From an uncultured Collinsella sp. (lineage in GTDB: Bacteria; Actinomycetota; Coriobacteriia; Coriobacteriales; Coriobacteriaceae), in NCBI GenBank assembly GCA_900547505.1, contig URGY01000064.1:1-9399 (forward strand): DNA of 9,399 bases, read 5' to 3'. Below are positions 6,599-9,399 of the stretch, piece by piece; the stretch's first letter is position 1, and every line of letters starts with the position of its first letter. A program made the translations under genes and the position numbers. The notes below the pieces were generated by a model that saw only the letters and a list, made by a program, of their open reading frames with translations, was not told the DNA's origin and did no database searches.

Positions 6599-7486
6599 CT
6601 ATGGACGGCCCGAAGAGACTGGCTCCCATGCAATAAACGCCCAACGGACCTTGCGAACGTGGTCGAGCATGTAGCGCCCCTGCGGCACGCCCTTGGACCC
6701 TGGCTCGCCGGCATGGGGATTCTCAATCATATGCTGAGCGACGTAGGCGCGCAGACGGTCGATCTTATCCTCGTTACCGTGCTCGAGCATGCGGGAGAAG
6801 TCCGCCACGCCCGCCTCAAGGCTATCGAAGGTATCGCGACGAGGTGATTCAAAGTACGTAACCTGCGGCAGGGCACCCATCTGAATGAGGATATTAAAGG
6901 CATACACAAAGCCATTACTGCAGGTAACCGAGGCACCGATGGCGTTCATCAGGTGCAGGTCATAGCGCGGGCTGGAGTTGGCGACCATCGTGACAGCACA
7001 ACGCCGACGAGCCGTTCGATCAAGCTTGGCAAGCGCGCCTTTTAGGTTGGTCGTGGTGACAGAGCGACTGGCAAAGGCAACATCTACCGCTTTCGCGACC
7101 GGTCCAACCAAATCCCAGTCATCATCCCAAGCAAGCTCAAGTGGTGTAATGCGATCATCGAGCCCATAGTACTCAATGCCAGCATCAAGCGTGCCCAACA
7201 TAGCAGGGGAAAAATCAGCGGCAATCACGGGATGTCCAGCCTGAGCAAGCGGAATAGCAATCGACCCAGCCCCACACCCCATATCAAGCACGGATTCACC
7301 AGGCTTTAACGCCAACAGCTTCATAAAGTCCCGGGCATACGGAGCAGTCTCAAGCGGCCGAAAATGCCGAGCCCTTTTGTCCCACTCAAAAGAGTCATCT
7401 GCCCGCCGCCGACCAGCCTGCAGACGCATCCATTCGTCATTCCAATCCGCAGAAAGCAGCTCAGAACGAATCAAATCATCAGCCAC
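6599..7486 (-). CDS. Class I SAM-dependent methyltransferase, substrate unknown
   Basis: This 295-residue cytoplasmic protein has a Rossmann-type SAM-binding core. Motif I is VLDMGCGAGSIAIPL at residues 66-80, and the following strand VIAADFSPAML (87-97) carries acidic Asp91, expected to bind the SAM ribose. The N-terminal 50 residues are charged (WNDEWMRLQAGRRRADDSFEWDKRARHF trimmed here to its pattern W..EW..R, then R.RHF.P). No transmembrane segment or second domain is seen. The start is GTG at 7486 with GAGGGGG about eight bases upstream. The nearest in-frame ATG would remove 18 residues. An intrinsic terminator sits immediately before the ribosome site, so expression may depend on read-through. 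The first third of the gene uses many T-ending codons, while the last two thirds prefer C or G. Methyl acceptor and pathway are not predictable from sequence or neighbours. Confidence 0.85.
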   Translation of the reverse strand: MADDLIRSELLSADWNDEWMRLQAGRRRADDSFEWDKRARHFRPLETAPYARDFMKLLALKPGESVLDMGCGAGSIAIPLAQAGHPVIAADFSPAMLGTLDAGIEYYGLDDRITPLELAWDDDWDLVGPVAKAVDVAFASRSVTTTNLKGALAKLDRTARRRCAVTMVANSSPRYDLHLMNAIGASVTCSNGFVYAFNILIQMGALPQVTYFESPRRDTFDSLEAGVADFSRMLEHGNEDKIDRLRAYVAQHMIENPHAGEPGSKGVPQGRYMLDHVRKVRWAFIAWEPVSSGRP

Positions 7487-7503
7487 GGGCCATCCCCCTC
7501 ACA

Positions 7504-7537
7504 ACAAAAAAGCGACTCCTCCCAAAAGAAGAGCCGC
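7504..7537 (-). terminator. Intrinsic terminator directly before the methyltransferase start
   Basis: On the minus strand a 10-bp stem (7537-7528 with 7521-7512, two G-U pairs, six-base loop) is followed by six T residues (7511-7506). Only about 19 bases separate the T-run from the GTG start, and they contain the ribosome site. It could end DUF711 transcripts, but any methyltransferase transcript that begins upstream must pass it, so it may act as an attenuator. On the plus strand it has no T-run. Confidence 0.8.
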
Positions 7538-7651
7538 AACCAGCATATATCAGAAAGAACCGATCCAACGCTAAACCGCCATACCAGCAAAGTAGGGCAG
7601 AAGCGAAGCGACTGCCAAAGGGATAGAATCCAACCGAGGTCCCGTTGTGCG

Positions 7652-7785
7652 GGAGCCCCGGGGAGGGCAAATATATAAGGTCGATCGCGAGTTCCGCACG
7701 AGCCGGAGAGCACTTAATGTGCTCTCCGTGCGAGTCAGGACTGTCCGAGCAGGCGACCTTATATATTTGCCCTCCCCGGGGCTCC
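7652..7785. repeat. 134-bp palindromic element with perfect 32-bp inverted arms and an internal bulged hairpin
   Basis: Bases 7652-7683 are the exact reverse complement of 7754-7785 (32 of 32). Each arm has a GC-rich outer end (GGAGCCCCGGGGAGGG) and an AT-rich inner part (CAAATATATAAGG). Inside is a second stem: CGCAC (7695-7699) with GTGCG (7728-7732), a five-base bulge (7700-7704), then GGAGAGCAC (7705-7713) with GTGCTCTCC (7719-7727) around loop TTAAT. No T-run follows on either strand. It begins 18 bases after the DUF711 stop. It could be a small non-autonomous mobile element (MITE- or REP-like), a structured RNA in the DUF711 3' region, or a repeat-mediated assembly junction. No coding frame, transposase or clear target-site duplication is seen. 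The remaining gap (7538-7651) holds only short hairpins. Confidence 0.9.
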
Positions 7786-7802
7786 TCGCCAGTCCCCCTC
7801 AG

Positions 7803-9167
7803 CTAGTTCTTCAGCGAGTTCAGCGGTGCCGGGAAGCGTCCACCACGGTGGGCAAGCACGGTGCCGGCGTTGGGGTTCACCGGCATGATGGGCGCACGGC
7901 CAAACAGGCCGCCGTACTCGACGCAGTCGCCCACGCCCTTGCCAATGGCGGGAATCACGCGGACGGCCGTGGTCTTGTTGTTGATGACGCCGATAGCCAT
8001 CTCGTCGGCGATGATGCCGGCGATGGTCTCGACCGGGGTGTCACCGGGGATGGCGATCATGTCCAGGCCAACGGAGCACACGCAGGTCATGGCCTCGAGC
8101 TTCTCGAGCGAAAGCGCGCCGGCCTCGACGGCGGCGATCATGCCGGCATCCTCGGACACGGGGATAAAGGCGCCCGAGAGACCGCCCACGCTGGAGCTGG
8201 CCATGACGCCGCCCTTCTTGACGGCATCGTTGAGCATGGCGAGCGCGCAGGTCGTGCCCGGGCCACCGCAGGTGCCCACGCCGATGATTTCGAGGATGCG
8301 GGCAACGGAGTCGCCGATGGCAGGCGTGGGGGCCAGCGACAGGTCGACGATGCCCTTCTCGACACCCAGGCGATGGGCGGCCTCGCGGCTCATGAGCTCG
8401 CCGGCGCGGGTGATCTTGAACGCGGTGGCCTTGATAGCTTCGGCAACCGACGTGATGTCGGCGTCCTTCGGCAGGTCGGCCAGCACGGCGCGCACCACGA
8501 CGGCGCCCGACCCGCCAACGTTCACCACTTCGTCGGCCTCGCCCGAGCCGTGGAACGCACCGGCCATGAAGGGGTTGTCCTCCACGGCGTTGCAGAACAC
8601 GACCAGCTTGCCTGCGCCGATGCACTGGCGGTCGGCCGTGGCCTCGGCGGTGGCCTTGATGATGCCGGCCATTTTCAGCACGGCATCCATGTTGATGCCC
8701 GCGCGCGTGGAGCCCACGTTCACCGACGAGCACACGTTGTCGGTGACGGACAGCGCGTGTGGGATGGAGTCCATCAGCTTGTGATCGGCCTTCGAGGCGC
8801 CCTTATGCACGAGCGCGCTGAAACCGCCCACGAAGTGGACGCCCACTTCCTTGCCCGCCTTGTCCATGGCTACGGCGATGGGGGTGAGGTCGGCGGCGTT
8901 CGTGGCGGCGCAGATCTCGGCGATGGGAGTGACCGAGATGCGCTTGTTCACGATGGGGATGCCGAACTCGCGCTCCAGCTGCTCGGCCGTGGGCACGAGA
9001 CGCTCGGCGGCGGCGGTCATGCGGTCGTACACCTTGCGCGCCATGACGTCTATATCGGCGTCCGTGCAACCTCGCAGGTTCAACCCCAGCGTGATCGTGC
9101 GGATGTCGAGGTGCTGCTTGCTCACCATGGCAAGCGTCTCGGCGATTTCAGCAGGCGTGATCTGCAT
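7803..9167 (-). CDS. PFL-family protein, DUF711/UPF0210
   Basis: This 454-residue cytoplasmic protein is of the widely conserved UPF0210/DUF711 family, whose members have a pyruvate-formate-lyase-like barrel fold but no established reaction. Length agrees with the family (about 450). Conserved-looking stretches in order are [13 protein letters not shown] near residue 22, [75 protein letters not shown] and [12 protein letters not shown]. No glycyl-radical motif of true PFL was noticed. The frame is open from 9236, but ATG 9167 ([15 protein letters not shown]) is chosen because a purine-rich AAAGACGGGG precedes it and the extra 23 residues are unlike the family. In many bacteria a small ACT-domain protein (UPF0237) precedes it. 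None is seen in the 184 native bases upstream. Third-position GC looks higher than in the neighbouring methyltransferase. Confidence 0.9.
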   Translation of the reverse strand: MQITPAEIAETLAMVSKQHLDIRTITLGLNLRGCTDADIDVMARKVYDRMTAAAERLVPTAEQLEREFGIPIVNKRISVTPIAEICAATNAADLTPIAVAMDKAGKEVGVHFVGGFSALVHKGASKADHKLMDSIPHALSVTDNVCSSVNVGSTRAGINMDAVLKMAGIIKATAEATADRQCIGAGKLVVFCNAVEDNPFMAGAFHGSGEADEVVNVGGSGAVVVRAVLADLPKDADITSVAEAIKATAFKITRAGELMSREAAHRLGVEKGIVDLSLAPTPAIGDSVARILEIIGVGTCGGPGTTCALAMLNDAVKKGGVMASSSVGGLSGAFIPVSEDAGMIAAVEAGALSLEKLEAMTCVCSVGLDMIAIPGDTPVETIAGIIADEMAIGVINNKTTAVRVIPAIGKGVGDCVEYGGLFGRAPIMPVNPNAGTVLAHRGGRFPAPLNSLKN

Positions 9168-9192
9168 GATGCCCCGTCTTTCTCTCAAATGA

Positions 9193-9221
9193 TGGTTCGC
9201 GATGCGTATCGAACCAGCATA
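9193..9221 (-). promoter_or_regulatory. Candidate extended -10 and operator-like inverted repeat upstream of DUF711
   Basis: On the minus strand TATGCT (9221-9216) is preceded by TGC, giving an extended -10 TGnTATGCT; no good -35 is visible. Directly downstream, TGGTTCG (9193-9199) and CGAACCA (9210-9216) form an exact 7-bp inverted repeat with a 10-base spacer that overlaps the -10 edge and the likely transcription start. It could be a repressor operator or a 5' mRNA hairpin. Confidence 0.4.
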
Positions 9222-9313
9222 GCAAACCGCGCGCACGCCAACGGCGCGTTTCCCCCGTTTTCGGCGTTTCTTCTCATGGAAGAGGATCGCGGTTTGAGCC
9301 GGGCATGAACAAA

Positions 9314-9329
9314 TGTTTCACGTGAAACA
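9314..9329. promoter_or_regulatory. parS centromere-like site (ParB binding)
   Basis: TGTTTCACGTGAAACA is a perfect 16-bp palindrome and fits the chromosomal parS consensus TGTTNCACGTGAAACA recognised by ParB/Spo0J across most bacterial phyla. ParB loads here as a CTP-dependent clamp to start chromosome segregation. Such sites cluster near the replication origin in most genomes, so this end of the contig is probably origin-proximal. It lies in non-coding sequence, 147 bases upstream of the DUF711 start. Confidence 0.9.
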
Positions 9330-9346
9330 CAGGGAGGGCGCTAAGG

Positions 9347-9351
9347 ATGGG
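9347..9351 (+). other. Possible start of a plus-strand gene cut by the contig end
   Basis: ATG at 9347 has AGGGAGGG (9331-9338) eight bases upstream, a strong ribosome site. Only one full native codon and part of the next remain before the adapter, so nothing can be said of the product. If real, the parS site lies in its 5' region and the gene is divergent from DUF711. Confidence 0.3.
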
Positions 9352-9399
9352 CTGTCTCTTATACACATCTCCGAGCCCACGAGACTACGCTGCATCTCG
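9352..9399 (+). other. Nextera adapter, index and P7 contamination (right end)
   Basis: Bases 9352-9385 are the reverse complement of the Nextera read-2 transposase adapter, beginning CTGTCTCTTATACACATCT. Bases 9386-9393 (TACGCTGC) are in the index position, which I recall as a Nextera i7 barcode, and 9394-9399 (ATCTCG) begin the P7 flow-cell sequence. This is not genomic. Confidence 0.98.

Noticed and set aside
6411..6847. Overlapping plus-strand frames opposite the end of the methyltransferase
   Set aside because: They are antisense to coding sequence, lack start signals and have no family resemblance.
9168..9236. Upstream start of DUF711 giving 477 residues
   Set aside because: The extra 23 residues do not fit the family start; [15 protein letters not shown] after a purine-rich site does.
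7647..9308. 553-codon open frame on the plus strand, rich in Gly, Ala, His and Asp
   Set aside because: It is antisense to the DUF711 gene, runs through the palindromic element and has the low-complexity composition of a GC-rich shadow frame.
1..9399. Perfect 37-bp terminal inverted repeats with Tn5 mosaic ends, suggesting a transposon spanning the window
   Set aside because: The sequence is the Nextera adapter, with an index and P7 start on the right; no transposase is encoded.
1..9399. CRISPR array, tRNA or rRNA genes
   Set aside because: No regularly spaced direct repeats and no cloverleaf or rRNA-like segment were found on reading through the gaps.

Overview
The window looks like one assembled contig of a high-GC actinobacterium, most likely a gut Coriobacteriia such as Collinsella. 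That assignment is an inference. It rests on the GC-rich codon use, the Gram-positive style NagB, a giant STAND-ATPase/BTAD regulator, and the DUF711 (PFL-family) protein, all read by eye. No rRNA or tRNA gene is present to fix the taxon. Both ends are not genome: bases 1-37 and 9352-9399 are Illumina Nextera transposase/P7 adapter. Native sequence therefore runs from about 38 to 9351, and the two terminal genes are cut by the library, not by biology.

Left half, plus strand: the 3' two thirds of glmM (phosphoglucosamine mutase), then a small PTS EIIA of the glucose/GlcNAc type, then nagB (glucosamine-6-phosphate deaminase). NagB has a 271-base structured leader and a strong intrinsic terminator. 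Together these genes sit on both sides of the amino-sugar node: GlmM sends glucosamine-6-P to peptidoglycan, NagB returns it to glycolysis, and EIIA supplies phosphate for sugar uptake. After a 448-base regulatory gap comes a 999-residue orphan regulator with an N-terminal MalT-like ATPase and a C-terminal SARP-type winged helix plus BTAD domain, which is the reverse order of AfsR.

Right half, minus strand: yhbY (CRM-domain ribosome assembly factor) converges on the regulator, with a terminator hairpin between them. Upstream of yhbY lie a class I SAM methyltransferase of unknown substrate, whose start codon sits directly behind an intrinsic terminator, and a DUF711/UPF0210 protein. Between those two genes is a 134-base palindromic element with perfect 32-bp arms and an internal bulged hairpin. 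Upstream of the DUF711 gene is a perfect 16-bp parS site (ParB-binding palindrome), followed by what may be the first codons of a plus-strand gene lost at the contig end.

The most notable items are the parS site, the 134-base palindromic element, the reversed STAND-SARP regulator, the nagB leader with competing hairpins, the terminator in front of the methyltransferase, and the adapter contamination. The adapters mimic a transposon-like 37-bp terminal inverted repeat and add a false N-terminus to glmM.
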